From Rhodococcus sp. H36-A4 (GTDB taxonomy: Bacteria; Actinomycetota; Actinomycetes; Mycobacteriales; Mycobacteriaceae), in contig NZ_JAPVLQ010000001.1 of the NCBI RefSeq assembly GCF_027158005.1, positions 186,001-250,000 of the forward strand: a DNA stretch of 64,000 nucleotides. The letters run 5' to 3'. The stretch's first letter is position 1. Each line of letters begins with the position of its first letter. A model generated the notes under the pieces. That model was not told the origin of the DNA. It saw only the letters and a program-made list of their open reading frames with translations, and searched no databases. Of the stretch, positions 54,592-63,372 are shown piece after piece. The position numbers and the translations under genes were made by a program.

Positions 54592-55617
54592 TTGTCGCAG
54601 CACCGCGCGTCCTTCACCACCAGCAAGTTCGTCACCCCGGCCGCTGTGACCGAAAGTGCACCTACCGTGTACTCGACCGATACCAGCTGGGGAACCGAGG
54701 CCGCCGACTTCGAAACGCCGACCTACGACTATTTCGCCAGCAACTACGGCCCCGCCGAGAGCTACCACGATGCCGAGCTGCACAGCTCCGTCGACATCGA
54801 TAGCGCCGCGGGCACCGAATCCGTTACACCGATCTTGGAAGTACCCCGCCGCGGTGGATCGCACCGCATCCCCACGCCGCCCACCGCACTCAAGGGTCGG
54901 GCAGCCGTTCTCGCTGTTGCTGCCGGGGCTATCGTCGCCGCGGGACAGGCCGTTATCGATCACGCGCCTGCCGCCGCCACTTCCGAAGAAGTCGCTCTGG
55001 CTGCAGGTTCTGCGCCCGCCGCACCCGGCATTGCCGCAACGGCAGTTCCGCAGGCAGCCCAGTTCGCCGCCGACACCAAGAGCACAGCAGCCTCTCACGC
55101 GCCTCAGATACTCAACGTCGCCAACCCGGTAGACCTGAGCCAGTTCAGCAATTTGTTGGCAAAAGGCCAGCGTTTCAGCGAAGAGCGCGCCGCACGCGAA
55201 GCCGCTGCCCGACGCCCGCTGTTCGTCCTACCGGCCGTCGGAACCTACACCTCCAACTTCGGGGCCCGCTGGGGCACCCTTCACGCCGGTGTCGATATCG
55301 CCAACGCCATCGGAACGCCGATCGTCTCGGTTGCCGACGGCAAGGTCATCGATGCAGGTCCTGCTTCCGGCTTCGGAATGTGGGTTCGCGTACAGCACGC
55401 AGATGGCACCGTCACCGTGTACGGCCATATCGACACGGCAACCGTGTCGGTCGGACAGCAGGTCATGGCCGGCGATCAAATTGCCACCATGGGCAACCGC
55501 GGTTTCTCCACCGGCCCGCACCTTCACTTCGAGGTCCACTTGCCCGGCGAGAACAAGATCGACCCGCTCCCCTGGTTGGCCTCACGCGGCATCGGCCTCG
55601 GCCCCGAAAGGGACTAG
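54592..55617 (+). CDS. M23/LytM-domain peptidase (Rv0950c-like)
   Basis: A 341-residue protein with a TTG start preceded by GGAGG. The N-terminal 100 residues are disordered, a hydrophobic segment (about 101-125, AAVLAVAAGAIVAAGQAVI) acts as signal anchor, and the C-terminal 130 residues form an M23 peptidase-like domain. The Zn-site motifs are HAGVDIAN (H and D of H-x3-D) and HLHFEVH (H-x-H); all three ligand-type residues are present, so activity is possible. LytM proteins cut or regulate peptidoglycan cross-links. Synteny matches Rv0950c beside uvrD1. Confidence 0.88.
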   Translation: MSQHRASFTTSKFVTPAAVTESAPTVYSTDTSWGTEAADFETPTYDYFASNYGPAESYHDAELHSSVDIDSAAGTESVTPILEVPRRGGSHRIPTPPTALKGRAAVLAVAAGAIVAAGQAVIDHAPAAATSEEVALAAGSAPAAPGIAATAVPQAAQFAADTKSTAASHAPQILNVANPVDLSQFSNLLAKGQRFSEERAAREAAARRPLFVLPAVGTYTSNFGARWGTLHAGVDIANAIGTPIVSVADGKVIDAGPASGFGMWVRVQHADGTVTVYGHIDTATVSVGQQVMAGDQIATMGNRGFSTGPHLHFEVHLPGENKIDPLPWLASRGIGLGPERD

Positions 55618-55651
55618 CGCCACCTTCTCTGCCCGCGCACAGGCATTCCCC

Positions 55652-55687
55652 CCAGCTCACACGCCCTTTCGTGAACGTGTGTAGCTG
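55652..55687. terminator. Hairpin between convergent LytM and uvrD1 genes
   Basis: CCAGCTCACACG (55652-55663) pairs with CGTGTGTAGCTGG (55675-55687) with one bulge. No T tract; it may act for both convergent transcripts. Confidence 0.5.
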
Positions 55688-55701
55688 GCGGTGGACTCCA
55701 A

Positions 55702-58176
55702 TCAGAGCTTGGTCATCGGCACCCCACCGATAAGCATCATCTTCACTCGTCCGGATGTGCCGAAGTCGACGAGAACCATCGCGGAGGTTCCGCTCCCAGT
55801 CGACTCGAGGACGGTTCCGAGGCCGTACTTATCGTGGTTGACGCGGTCGCCTACGGCCAACACCAACGTGTTGTTGCGCGCACGAGCGGAACCGAAACTC
55901 GGTGTACTCGAAGCCCCGCCCCCAAAACTTCCACCCCCAAAACTTCCACCGCCGAATCCCCCGCCGCCGTAACTGCCCTGTCTTGTGCGCCCACCGCCGA
56001 TGGAGCGTCCACCGCCGACACCCGGGTCCTCACGCTTCCATTTGATCAGCTCCTGCGGAATCTCCTGCAGAAAGCGTGATTCCGGGTTGTTGATCGGCTG
56101 CCCCCATGCCGAGCGCATGACCGCGCGGGTTACGTATAGCCGGTGGCGAGCCCGGGTGATTCCCACGTAGGCAAGACGCCGTTCCTCCGACAGCTCGTTC
56201 GGGTCTCCGAGCGCGCGCATATGCGGGAACTGCCCGTCCTCCCAGCCGGTCACGAAGACCACAGGAAACTCCAGCCCCTTGGCCGTGTGCAATGTCATCA
56301 ACGTGACGACACCGGTACCGGAGTCTGGAATCTGATCGGTGTCGGCTACCAACGACACTCGTTCGAGGAATGCCCCGAGCGAACCAGGTTCCGGTAGTCC
56401 CTCCTCCGGATCCGCCTCGCCGTCGGGCACCGTTTCGGTGACGCCCTCGGCGTCGAGTTCGGCCGCGACCGCGGCAAGATTTCGCGCCTCGGAGGTGAAT
56501 TCCCTTGCCACACTGACCAGTTCGTTGAGATTGTCGAGGCGGGCACCATCCTGAGGATCGCTACTCCCCTCGAGTTCCGCCCGATATCCGGTCCTGTCGA
56601 GAACTGCCTCGACGACGTCGCCGATGTCGACGACGTCGTTACCATCACCGTCCGTCGTCGTGAGAACCGCGCGAAGTTCGTCGAGCAGTTCGAGAAACTG
56701 GCCGATGAGTTTCTGAGACCGACTGTTCAGTAATGCGACGCGCCCGTCGGCTGCATCTCGCAGTGCCCGCGAGAAGCTCATGTCCCGTTGCTCGGCATGC
56801 ACTGCGACACATGCCTCGGCCCGGTCACCGATTCCTCTGCGCGGAGTGTTCAGGATACGACGCATGCTCACGGTGTCGTCCTCGTTGGACAGCACGCGTA
56901 AGTACGCCACCATGTCGCGGACTTCTTTGCGCTCGTAGAAGCGCACACCGCCGACGACCTTGTAGGGCAATCCGAGCCGAATGAAGATTTCTTCGAGTGC
57001 TCGCGAGGAATTGTTGGTGCGATAGAAGACCGCCACCTCGTCGTAGCGCACATCGTGGTTGTCCACGAGTCGATCGATCTCCGATGCGACGAACGACGCC
57101 TCGTCGTGCTCGTTGTCGGCTACATAACCGACTATCAGTTCACCCTCACCTGTGTCCGTCCACAGCTTCTTGTCGCGTCGGCCGGTATTGCGGGAGATGA
57201 CCGAGTTGGCGGCCGAGAGAATGTTCTGTGTCGAACGGTAGTTCTGCTCGAGCAGGATCGTGCGCGCGTCGGGGTAGTCGCGCTCGAACTCCACGATGTT
57301 GCGAATAGTGGCCCCTCGGAACGCATAGATCGACTGATCCGCATCACCCACGACACACAGCTCACCCGGCTCGATGGTGCCCTCCAGCGCGCCGTCGGCG
57401 TCCGGAGTGCCGACCAATTCTCGAACCAGCATGTACTGGGCGTGGTTGGTGTCCTGGTACTCGTCGACGAGAACGTGCCTGAATCGCCTCCGGTAGTACT
57501 CCGCGACCTGAGGAAACGCTTGCAGCATCCCGACCGTCTCGCCGATCAAATCGTCGAAGTCCATCGCATTTGCAGCGCGCAGACGCTGCTGATAATGGCC
57601 GTACACCCGAGCGATGAGCTTGGGCAGCTCGACAGACTCCTTCTCCGCATCCGACGCTGCATCGTCCGGGCTGATCAGCTCGTTCTTGAGATTGGAGATC
57701 GACGTGGAGAGCAGACGCGCCGAAAACTTTTTCGTGTCGATCTGCAGATCCTTCGAGATCATCGTCAGCAGGCGACGAGAATCGTCGGCGTCGTAGATCG
57801 AGAAGTTGGAGTTCAACCCCGGCAACAAGGACGCCTGGCTACGTAGTATCCGGACGCAACTCGAGTGGAACGTCGATACCCACATGTTGTTCGCTCGCGG
57901 CCCGACGAGTCCGACGACTCGCTCGCGCATCTCGGCTGCGGCCTTGTTGGTGAACGTGATGGCAAGCACCTGCCCCGGGGTGACACCACGCTCGGCCAGC
58001 AGATATGCGATGCGGCGCGTCAGGACTGCAGTCTTGCCCGAACCCGCGCCCGCAACGATCAGGAGAGGCGACCCGGTGTGCATGACGGCCTCGCGCTGCT
58101 GTGTGTTGAGACCCTCCAGCAGTGCTTCGGACTTGGATCTACCGGGAACGGGTACAGCTACAAGATTCATGTTCAT
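55702..58176 (-). CDS. uvrD1: UvrD1/PcrA superfamily I DNA helicase
   Basis: An 824-residue 3'-5' helicase. Motif I GAGSGKTAVL, Ia ITFTNKAAAEMRER, motif II VDEYQDTNHAQ, III VGDADQSIYAFRGA, IV LEQNYRST, V VTLMTLHTAKGLEFPVVF and VI RRLAYVGITRARHRL are all intact. The C-terminus has a Gly/Ser/Phe repeat linker (about 735-760) and a Tudor-like DHDKYGLGTV-type RNA-polymerase/Ku-contacting domain. UvrD1 works in nucleotide excision repair and clearing of RNA polymerase; in mycobacteria it is stimulated by Ku. Matches Rv0949. Confidence 0.96.
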   Translation of the reverse strand: MNMNLVAVPVPGRSKSEALLEGLNTQQREAVMHTGSPLLIVAGAGSGKTAVLTRRIAYLLAERGVTPGQVLAITFTNKAAAEMRERVVGLVGPRANNMWVSTFHSSCVRILRSQASLLPGLNSNFSIYDADDSRRLLTMISKDLQIDTKKFSARLLSTSISNLKNELISPDDAASDAEKESVELPKLIARVYGHYQQRLRAANAMDFDDLIGETVGMLQAFPQVAEYYRRRFRHVLVDEYQDTNHAQYMLVRELVGTPDADGALEGTIEPGELCVVGDADQSIYAFRGATIRNIVEFERDYPDARTILLEQNYRSTQNILSAANSVISRNTGRRDKKLWTDTGEGELIVGYVADNEHDEASFVASEIDRLVDNHDVRYDEVAVFYRTNNSSRALEEIFIRLGLPYKVVGGVRFYERKEVRDMVAYLRVLSNEDDTVSMRRILNTPRRGIGDRAEACVAVHAEQRDMSFSRALRDAADGRVALLNSRSQKLIGQFLELLDELRAVLTTTDGDGNDVVDIGDVVEAVLDRTGYRAELEGSSDPQDGARLDNLNELVSVAREFTSEARNLAAVAAELDAEGVTETVPDGEADPEEGLPEPGSLGAFLERVSLVADTDQIPDSGTGVVTLMTLHTAKGLEFPVVFVTGWEDGQFPHMRALGDPNELSEERRLAYVGITRARHRLYVTRAVMRSAWGQPINNPESRFLQEIPQELIKWKREDPGVGGGRSIGGGRTRQGSYGGGGFGGGSFGGGSFGGGASSTPSFGSARARNNTLVLAVGDRVNHDKYGLGTVLESTGSGTSAMVLVDFGTSGRVKMMLIGGVPMTKL

Positions 58177-58509
58177 CGCTGTCCCAGGTTACCGGCGCCC
58201 ACCGACAAGCAGAACCGCTGCCATCATTGTCGCGATCAACCGACTTTCCACGAAGCGATCCAAGTGGCAAACTGAATCGGTGATCGAAACAGCCGTGCGT
58301 CGGCGTCCTATCTTTCGTGTCGTGAGAACGACCGAATGCGAGGGCGGCCGGTAAGTGATTGCACCCCGAGGCCCTCGCCACGAGGGCCCCGGGGTTCTTT
58401 CATGTCAGGCACCTACCCCAGCTCGTTCAATTCAGGTATTCACCCGGATTCCGTAGACGTAACGGTGCCGGACGCGGTAACGATCCATGATGTGACACAA
58501 GGAGAAGAA
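58177..58509 (+). promoter_or_regulatory. Leader region of chorismate mutase
   Basis: About 330 bases between uvrD1 and aroQ. It contains a possible 24-codon leader (VIETAVRRRPIFRVVRTTEC, start about 58279, stop 58352-58354) followed directly by an intrinsic terminator at 58364-58400, and then the aroQ translation start with AAGGAGA. The leader has no run of aromatic codons. Confidence 0.45.
58364..58400 (+). terminator. Orphan intrinsic terminator upstream of aroQ
   Basis: CCCCGAGGCCCTCG (58364-58377) pairs with CGAGGGCCCCGGGG (58381-58394), one mismatch, loop CCA, followed by TTCTTT. It faces aroQ, and no annotated gene lies upstream on the same strand, so it is a candidate attenuator or end of a short leader RNA. 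Confidence 0.75.
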
Positions 58510-58800
58510 ATGGCATCCACGACGAAGACCGACTCCGAGAATGCGTTGCCCACCACCGAAGCCGAGATCGATGAGTTGAGGCAGGAAATCGATCGCCTGG
58601 ACGCCGAGATCCTGGCTGCTATTCAGCGCCGGAGCGAGGTATCGCAGTTGATCGGCCGAACACGGATGGCTTCGGGTGGCCCGCGCATGGTCCACAGCCG
58701 CGAAATGAAGGTGCTCGACCGCTTCAGCAGCCTTGGCCAGGAAGGCCACACGCTCGCCATGCTGCTACTCCGCCTCGGTCGCGGACGCCTCGGCCGGTAA
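58510..58800 (+). CDS. aroQ: Chorismate mutase (AroQ-delta, Rv0948c-like)
   Basis: A 96-residue intracellular chorismate mutase. The all-helical AroQ fold is shown by EIDELRQEIDRLDAEILAAI with RRSEVSQLIGRTRM; the active-site Arg and Lys of the mycobacterial enzyme correspond to residues in QRRSEVSQLIG and SREMKVLDRF. The enzyme turns chorismate to prephenate for Phe and Tyr, and alone is weak; in M. tuberculosis it gains activity by binding DAHP synthase. ATG 58510 is preceded by AAGGAGA. The frame is open upstream through the terminator, which argues against the earlier start. Confidence 0.93.
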   Translation: MASTTKTDSENALPTTEAEIDELRQEIDRLDAEILAAIQRRSEVSQLIGRTRMASGGPRMVHSREMKVLDRFSSLGQEGHTLAMLLLRLGRGRLGR

Positions 58801-58812
58801 AGACTCCAGAAT

Positions 58813-58850
58813 CTCGTTGTGCACGGCTTCCCGTGCACAACGAGTCCTTT
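58813..58850 (+). terminator. Intrinsic terminator after aroQ
   Basis: Perfect 14-bp arms CTCGTTGTGCACGG (58813-58826) and CCGTGCACAACGAG (58831-58844), loop CTTC, then TCCTTT. It lies between aroQ and the convergent aldehyde dehydrogenase. Confidence 0.92.
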
Positions 58851-58867
58851 CTCAGGGCAGTGCCTTC

Positions 58868-60319
58868 TCAGGGAAGGGCTATGTACTTGGTTTCCAAGTA
58901 CTCCTCGATCCCCTCACTTCCACCTTCTCGCCCGAACCCGGAGGCCTTGACGCCACCGAACGGCGCAGCCGCGTCCGAGATCACTCCGCGGTTGACTCCG
59001 ACCATTCCGCTCTCGATCGCATCGGCAACTCGAAGCGCCCGATCCAGATCCTCGGTGTAGATGTAGGCGGCGAGGCCGAACTCGGTCGAATTCGCGGCGT
59101 CGATGCCTTGCTGCTCGGTGTCGAAACCCACGATCGGCGCGACCGGTCCGAACACTTCTTCCGCCAGGATTCGAGCCGTCGGCGGCACGTCCGTCAGCAC
59201 GGTCGCCGGGTAGAAGTAGCCCTCACCGCCGGATGCCTCGCCACCGAGCGCCACCGTCGCACCTGCTGCGACCGCATCATCGACCAATTCCACGACCTTG
59301 CTCAGCTGGTCCGCGTTGATGAGTGGGCCGAGAGTCGTCGACGGGTCGATGCCTGGTCCGAGCTTCGTATCCGTCATCCGTGCCACCAGTTTCGAGGTGA
59401 ATTCCTCTCGCACACTGTTGGCCACGTGAAAACGGTTGGCTGCGGTGCAGGCTTCGCCGCCATTGCGTAGTTTCGCGAGCATCGCGCCGTCGACGGCTGC
59501 GTCGATATCCGCGTCGTCGAAGACTACGAACGGTGCGTTTCCGCCCAGCTCCATCGACGTTCGGAGCAAGCCTCCAGCCGATTGCTCGATCAGCTTCTTA
59601 CCTACCTCGGTGGATCCGGTGAACGTCAGTTTGCGCAGTCGTGGATCTTCGAGCAGCGGGGCCGAGACTGCGCTCGACTTCGACGTCGTCACCACCGACA
59701 GAACCCCCTCGGGCAGTCCCACCTCGGCGAACAATTGTGCAAGGAAGAGCATGGTCAGCGGTGTCTCGCTGGCAGGCTTGACGATGATCGTGCATCCTGC
59801 AGCGAGAGCCGGTCCGATCTTGCGCGTGCCCATGGCGAGTGGGAAGTTCCACGGCGTGATCGCAAGGACCGGCCCCACGGGCGCCTTGCTGACCATAATT
59901 CGGCCGTTGCCTGCCGGGGCCTGCGTATACCGGCCGCCGATACGGACGGCTTCCTCGCTGAACCAGCGAAAGAACTCGGCTCCGTACTTGATCTCGGCCT
60001 GCGACTCGGCAAACGCCTTTCCCATTTCGAGAGTCATCAGCGTCGCGACATCATCGGCGCGCTCGGTGAGTTTCTCGAACGCAGCGCGCAGCAACTCACC
60101 ACGCTCCCTCGGCGCCGTAGCTGCCCAGGAACTCTGCGCATTCGCAGCCGCGTCGAGAGCCCTGAGCGCATCGGCGGGACTGGCGTCGGCCACTTTCGTG
60201 AACGGCCTGCCGGTAGCTGGATCATTGACGTCGAAGGTCGCGCCGTTTTCGGCATCGACCGCGTGGCCGCCGATCCACAACTTCGCTGGAATGGATTCGA
60301 TGAGGGTGCTGTGGTCCAT
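58868..60319 (-). CDS. gabD: NAD(P)-dependent succinate-semialdehyde dehydrogenase-type aldehyde dehydrogenase
   Basis: A 483-residue ALDH. The cofactor segment [20 protein letters not shown], the catalytic Glu in [18 protein letters not shown], the catalytic Cys in [12 protein letters not shown] and the SSADH-like end [18 protein letters not shown] with GREGG are all present. This subgroup oxidises succinate semialdehyde in GABA breakdown, but related aldehydes are possible. ATG 60319 ([18 protein letters not shown]) is the natural start; the frame runs 26 codons further. It is divergent from pgi with about 80 bases between. Confidence 0.93.
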   Translation of the reverse strand: MDHSTLIESIPAKLWIGGHAVDAENGATFDVNDPATGRPFTKVADASPADALRALDAAANAQSSWAATAPRERGELLRAAFEKLTERADDVATLMTLEMGKAFAESQAEIKYGAEFFRWFSEEAVRIGGRYTQAPAGNGRIMVSKAPVGPVLAITPWNFPLAMGTRKIGPALAAGCTIIVKPASETPLTMLFLAQLFAEVGLPEGVLSVVTTSKSSAVSAPLLEDPRLRKLTFTGSTEVGKKLIEQSAGGLLRTSMELGGNAPFVVFDDADIDAAVDGAMLAKLRNGGEACTAANRFHVANSVREEFTSKLVARMTDTKLGPGIDPSTTLGPLINADQLSKVVELVDDAVAAGATVALGGEASGGEGYFYPATVLTDVPPTARILAEEVFGPVAPIVGFDTEQQGIDAANSTEFGLAAYIYTEDLDRALRVADAIESGMVGVNRGVISDAAAPFGGVKASGFGREGGSEGIEEYLETKYIALP

Positions 60320-60399
60320 ACCCCGAGTGTGCCCTCGCGCAGTCGTCGGCAAACGGGATGACGCGCGCATCCCGTCGGAGCACATTAGGGTTGGCAAAT

Positions 60400-62049
60400 A
60401 TGAGCGGCGACATCACGGGCACCGAGGCCTGGAAGAACCTGACGGCACACCACAACTCCATCGGCGACACTCATCTGCGCGATCTGTTCGCCGCCGATCC
60501 TGATCGTGGCCGCGAGTTCACGCTCGACGCCGGTGAACTACACATCGACTACAGCAAGCATCGCGTCGATCGAGAGACCCTCGCACTGCTCGTCGAGCTC
60601 GCACGGGCAGCCGACGTCGAAGGCCATCGCGACGCCATGTTCGCGGGCAAGCACATCAACACCTCGGAAGACCGCGCCGTCCTGCACACCGCGCTGCGGC
60701 TACCCGCCGACGCAACCCTCGAGGTCGACGGCCAAAACATCGTCGCTGACGTGCACGAAGTACTGACACGGATGGGTGAATTCACCGATCGCGTTCGCTC
60801 GGGCGAGTGGACCGGGGCCAGTGGCCAGAAAATCCGAACCGTCGTCAACATCGGTATCGGCGGCAGCGACCTCGGACCCGTCATGGTCTACCGCGCGTTG
60901 CGCCACTACGCCGACGCAGGCATCGAAGCGCGTTTCGTCTCCAACGTCGATCCTGCGGACCTGGTAGCCGCGCTCGCAGACCTCGATCCGGCGACCACCT
61001 TGTTCGTGATCGCATCGAAGACGTTCTCGACACTCGAAACCCTCACCAACGCCACCGGCGCACGCCGCTGGCTGACGGCAACCCTCGGCGAGGGCGCCGT
61101 CGCCAAGCACTTCGTCGCCGTCTCCACCAATGCCGAACGGGTCGCCGAGTTCGGTATCGACACCGCCAACATGTTCGGGTTCTGGGACTGGGTCGGCGGT
61201 CGGTACTCGGTCGACTCGGCAATCGGCCTCGCCGTGATGGCCGCCGTCGGGAAGGAAGCGTTCGGGGAATTCCTCGACGGATTCCACCGCATAGACGAGC
61301 ATTTTCGTACGACCCCGCTCGCGCAGAACGCGCCGGTACTCCTCGGACTGATCGGGCTCTGGTACACCAACTTCTTCGGCTCGGAAACCCGAGCAGTACT
61401 GCCGTATTCGAACGACCTCTCACGATTCCCCGCCTACCTCCAACAGTTGACGATGGAATCGAACGGCAAATCCGTCAAGGCCGACGGCACGCCCGTCACC
61501 ACCTCGACCGGAGAGATCTTCTGGGGCGAGCCCGGTACCAACGGGCAGCACGCGTTCTATCAATTGCTGCACCAGGGAACACGTCTGGTGCCCGCCGACT
61601 TCATCGGATTCGCCGAGCCCACCGACGACCTCCCCACCCGCGACGGCACCGGCAGCATGCACGACCTGCTGATGAGTAACTACTTCGCGCAAACCCAGGT
61701 GCTCGCCTTCGGCAAGACCGCCGAAGAGATCGCCGCCGAAGGCACCGCGGCCGACGTCGTACCGCACAAGGTCATGCCCGGCAATCGGCCGACGACATCG
61801 ATACTCGCACCGAAGCTGACACCGTCCGTAGTGGGTCAGCTCATCGCACTCTACGAGCACCAGGTGTTCGTCGAAGGTGCCGTATGGGGCGTCGACCCCT
61901 TCGACCAGTGGGGCGTCGAACTCGGCAAAACCCAGGCGCTCGAACTGACCCCCGTCCTCACCGACGTCGACGCCCCGGCGCCGCAGAGCGATTCCTCCAC
62001 CGACGCCCTCGTGCGGTGGTACCGCGATCAGCGGGGTCGGGCGCAGTAG
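60400..62049 (+). CDS. pgi: Glucose-6-phosphate isomerase
   Basis: A 549-residue PGI that interconverts glucose-6-P and fructose-6-[20 protein letters not shown], the signature [13 protein letters not shown], the catalytic Glu region [20 protein letters not shown] (with His) and the [14 protein letters not shown] end are all conserved. ATG 60400 ([11 protein letters not shown]) is chosen over the upstream frame. A tandem G-rich repeat array begins right after the stop. Synteny matches Rv0946c. Confidence 0.97.
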   Translation: MSGDITGTEAWKNLTAHHNSIGDTHLRDLFAADPDRGREFTLDAGELHIDYSKHRVDRETLALLVELARAADVEGHRDAMFAGKHINTSEDRAVLHTALRLPADATLEVDGQNIVADVHEVLTRMGEFTDRVRSGEWTGASGQKIRTVVNIGIGGSDLGPVMVYRALRHYADAGIEARFVSNVDPADLVAALADLDPATTLFVIASKTFSTLETLTNATGARRWLTATLGEGAVAKHFVAVSTNAERVAEFGIDTANMFGFWDWVGGRYSVDSAIGLAVMAAVGKEAFGEFLDGFHRIDEHFRTTPLAQNAPVLLGLIGLWYTNFFGSETRAVLPYSNDLSRFPAYLQQLTMESNGKSVKADGTPVTTSTGEIFWGEPGTNGQHAFYQLLHQGTRLVPADFIGFAEPTDDLPTRDGTGSMHDLLMSNYFAQTQVLAFGKTAEEIAAEGTAADVVPHKVMPGNRPTTSILAPKLTPSVVGQLIALYEHQVFVEGAVWGVDPFDQWGVELGKTQALELTPVLTDVDAPAPQSDSSTDALVRWYRDQRGRAQ

Positions 62050-62053
62050 CGTC

Positions 62054-62170
62054 GGGCTGGGTCCTCGGGGGGCGCTGGGTCCTCGGGGGGCGCTGGGTCC
62101 GGGGGCGCTGGGTCCGGGGCGCTGGGTCCGGGGGGCTGGGTCCGGGGGGCTGGGTGCAGGGGCTGGGTGC
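62054..62170 (+). repeat. G-rich tandem repeat array
   Basis: About eight imperfect copies of a 14-18-base unit built on GCGCTGGGTCC plus a run of 4-6 G, starting 5 bases after the pgi stop. Runs of GGG or longer are spaced closely (for example 62125-62160), matching the G3+N1-7 pattern of a potential quadruplex. Unit length decreases along the array. Confidence 0.9.
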
Positions 62171-62238
62171 AATTTACTCCCCTATTTGGGATTCGAACCT
62201 CCTGCAGGGGGTTCGAATCCCTATACGGGGAGCAAATT
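62171..62238. repeat. Near-palindromic repeat element, copy A
   Basis: A 68-bp inverted repeat centred on CCTGCAGG (62201-62208). Both 30-base arms begin AATTT(A/G)CTCCCC and include GGGATTCGAACC; a few positions mismatch. The same element recurs in the opposite orientation at 63219-63285. The inner part resembles a tRNA T arm (GGTTCGAATCC) facing its mirror image. Confidence 0.9.
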
Positions 62239-62283
62239 GTCCGGAGATGAATCCAAACGGCCTCGATCCACGTCCAACTGGGT

Positions 62284-63231
62284 ATGGACTTCGATCAACC
62301 GGGCATGTTCACCCGTGCCGACGCGCTTGCATCCGGTTACACGGACGACGATCTACGACGCGGTCGAGCCGACCGGACACTGTTGTCGATTCGTCGTGGC
62401 TGCTTCGTGCGATCAGCGGTGTACCGAACCTTTGACTCCTCCGAGCAGCATCTCCTGCTCGCCAAAGCTGCGCTGTTGGACTCTGCAGACGACGCTGTGC
62501 TCAGTCACGTGTCCGCAGCGGTGTTGCACGGTATGCCGGTGTGGGGCATCGCTCTCGACAAAGCTGCTCTGACGATCGGACGAAGCTACGCCAGCAAGCT
62601 CGGCAGACGACGAACCCTGCACGGGACGCGTCTGCCCGATTCCGATCGCATGATCATCGACGGCGTACCGGTGACGGTTCCTGCGCGGACGGTGATCGAC
62701 CTGACGAGAACCGAGGGCGTCGAGCAAGCGGTGTGTGTCGGTGACCAGGCACTGCACAGTGGTCTGACGACCGCGTTCGAGTTGGCCGAAGCCATCGACG
62801 ACGCCGCTGGACGAACGGGGGTGGGCCGTGCACGCCACGCGGTCGGTCTCATGTCCTCCCGCAGCGAAAGCGTCGGCGAATCACGGAGTCGACTGCTCTT
62901 TCACAACCTCGGCTTGCCTACGCCCTTGCTGAACCAGTGGGTCTACGACACCTCGGGGGGATTCCTGGGCAGGGTGGACTTTCTGTTCCCCGATGGCGTG
63001 ATCGGCGAGTTCGACGGTGAGGGTAAATACGAGTCGGATTCTGTGCGAGCCGTCATCGACGAAAAGAACCGCCAAAACCGTCTGCACGACCTCGGGTGGG
63101 TCGTCGTTCGGTGGGACTGGCGGGACCTGTCGAAGCCCGACGTCCTGGTCACGCGTCTGCGCGGCGCTTTTCGCCGGGCAGCAGCAAATGGCGCACCTGT
63201 TGGTACGTACCGGTCGGATCGACTCCCCTAG
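62284..63231 (+). CDS. AbiEi-like/DUF559 endonuclease-fold protein
   Basis: A 315-residue protein. The N-terminal 60 residues form an AbiEi-type winged helix (FTRADALASGYTDDDLRRG and LLSIRRGCFVR). The middle LSHVSAAVLHGMPVW and IDGVPVTVPARTVIDLTRT blocks are typical of the mycobacterial AbiEi/DUF559 group, and the C-terminal DUF559 domain has an Asp/Glu pattern (FLFPDGVIGEFDGEGKY, EKNRQNRLHDLGWVVVRWDW) of the Vsr/PD-(D/E)XK fold. Nuclease activity is not shown for this group. It lies alone between two inverted palindromic repeats, and its stop codon falls inside copy B. Confidence 0.85.
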   Translation: MDFDQPGMFTRADALASGYTDDDLRRGRADRTLLSIRRGCFVRSAVYRTFDSSEQHLLLAKAALLDSADDAVLSHVSAAVLHGMPVWGIALDKAALTIGRSYASKLGRRRTLHGTRLPDSDRMIIDGVPVTVPARTVIDLTRTEGVEQAVCVGDQALHSGLTTAFELAEAIDDAAGRTGVGRARHAVGLMSSRSESVGESRSRLLFHNLGLPTPLLNQWVYDTSGGFLGRVDFLFPDGVIGEFDGEGKYESDSVRAVIDEKNRQNRLHDLGWVVVRWDWRDLSKPDVLVTRLRGAFRRAAANGAPVGTYRSDRLP

Positions 63232-63285
63232 TGGGGATCCGAACCTCCTGCAGGGGGTTCGAATCCCAACTCGGGGAGTAAATTC
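63219..63285. repeat. Near-palindromic repeat element, copy B
   Basis: A second copy of the element at 62171-62238, in reverse orientation, centred on CCTGCAGG (63248-63255). The right half (GGTTCGAATCCC...CGGGGAGTAAATT) keeps the conserved end; the left outer end is more diverged. It includes the last 13 bases of the DUF559 gene. Confidence 0.9.
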
Positions 63286-63287
63286 GG

Positions 63288-63371
63288 CCCAGCAACCAGC
63301 CGACCCGGCCCAGCAACCAGCCGACCCGGCCCAGCAACCAGCCGACCCGGCCCAGCAACCAGCAACCAGCC
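63288..63371. repeat. 21-bp tandem repeat array
   Basis: Three full copies of CCCAGCAACCAGCCGACCCGG followed by a partial unit and an extra CAGCAACCAG, ending at the acyl-CoA dehydrogenase stop. It mirrors the array that follows pgi: on the minus strand it reads as CTGG- and GGG-rich units. Confidence 0.92.
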
Positions 63372-63372
63372 C

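Noticed and set aside
62171-62238. Partial tRNA gene at the GGTTCGAATCC sequence
   Set aside because: Only a T-arm-like motif is present and it is mirrored in a palindrome; no acceptor, D or anticodon arm.
63288-63371. Possible CRISPR array
   Set aside because: Head-to-tail 21-bp repeats without spacers and no cas genes nearby.
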